Shown here in pieces: positions 39,480-39,630 of a DNA stretch of 39,630 nt (position 1 is the stretch's first letter; every line of letters starts with the position of its first letter). The stretch is from Cyclobacteriaceae bacterium (lineage in GTDB: Bacteria; Bacteroidota; Bacteroidia; Cytophagales; Cyclobacteriaceae): NCBI GenBank assembly GCA_021648745.1, contig JAKISE010000022.1, positions 1 through 39,630 on the forward strand. The letters run 5' to 3'. Both the position numbers and the translations under genes were made by a program. Below the pieces are notes generated by a model. It was given only the letters and a program-made list of their open reading frames with translations, was not told where the DNA came from and made no database searches.

Positions 39480-39630
39480 GCAAAGGGGAATCTCACCCCT
39501 AAGCCTCTCACAGAACCGTACTTGATGCTCTCACATCATACGGCTCTTCAAGACCTAGAATTTGTGTGTATCCCACAAATTCTGCTGTGATTAATCAAAT
39601 CATCCTCCGAAAAGTTGTAAGAATTAATCA
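39471..39630 (-). mobile_element. Second group II intron (copy 2), 3' end only, cut by window edge
   Basis: From 39471 the sequence repeats copy 1 (36972 onward) through domain VI, domain V and into the preceding region, with most bases the same. Domain V (39513-39546, minus strand) is intact: 34 nt, GAGCC start, GAGA tetraloop, AA bulge, GGTTC end. The next stem (39556-39584) differs from copy 1 by paired changes. Whether this copy carries a reverse transcriptase gene lies beyond the window. Confidence 0.78.

Overview
The window comes from a Bacteroidota chromosome, most likely a marine Cytophagales-type organism. The evidence is the gene content (HAE1 efflux lipoproteins, DUF5777 barrel, YwqK-repeat and LuxE-like proteins), the low GC, the near absence of Shine-Dalgarno sequences, and several promoters matching the Bacteroidota -7 element TAnnTTTG. 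No rRNA, tRNA or CRISPR array was seen.

Layout. (1) 1-1292, minus strand: a sulfur-carrier operon, ArsR regulator, TusA, DsrE2-like protein and the first 54 codons of a lipoate-protein ligase cut by the window edge. (2) 1532-3368: a radical SAM protein with a C-terminal cysteine cluster, divergent from an acyl-CoA thioesterase. (3) 3454-10687, minus strand: a tripartite RND efflux operon (MFP, RND pump, outer-membrane factor) with a small membrane protein at its end and a DUF1295 enzyme in front. (4) 10810-14469, plus strand: two tandem membrane-fused peroxiredoxin-like proteins and a GH15 enzyme. (5) 14491-18372, minus strand: ATP-cone/Mrr nuclease, ArsC/Spx-like protein, outer-membrane protein, a MITE-like repeat, SppA. 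(6) 18561-25304: FolK, two paralogous lipoproteins (one broken by a poly-A frameshift) flanking a LuxE-like gene, then a three-gene minus-strand operon (YwqK-repeat/barrel protein, FAD protein, CoA-binding protein). (7) 25475-27365: glutaryl-CoA dehydrogenase whose stop codon lies in the terminal repeat of a 263-bp MITE, then repeats and a frameshifted small membrane gene. (8) 27382-33904, minus strand: a periplasm-facing electron-transfer operon (EB_dh-type heme lipoprotein, cytochrome lipoprotein, DUF5777 barrel, small Tat protein, four-cluster ferredoxin, NrfD, anchored protein, cytochrome c). No molybdopterin subunit is present. It diverges from a Crp/Fnr regulator gene (34128) that is followed by a membrane dipeptidase. 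(9) 36091-39630: a cassette-like region with an orphan esterase, an ORF-less group II intron on the minus strand, an attC-like inverted repeat touching the intron 5' end, a DUF6804/J-protein pair, and the 3' end of a second related intron running off the window.

Most notable. The two introns each sit antisense at the 3' end of a gene, share an intact or interrupted 34-nt domain V, and differ by paired changes in an adjacent stem. The first abuts an attC-like hairpin, which suggests a cassette array colonised by hairpin-targeting introns. The respiratory operon and its regulator share one perfect TGTGA-N6-TCACA palindrome, placed at about -42 and -63 from the two predicted starts, and the regulator carries the matching CRP-type recognition residues.
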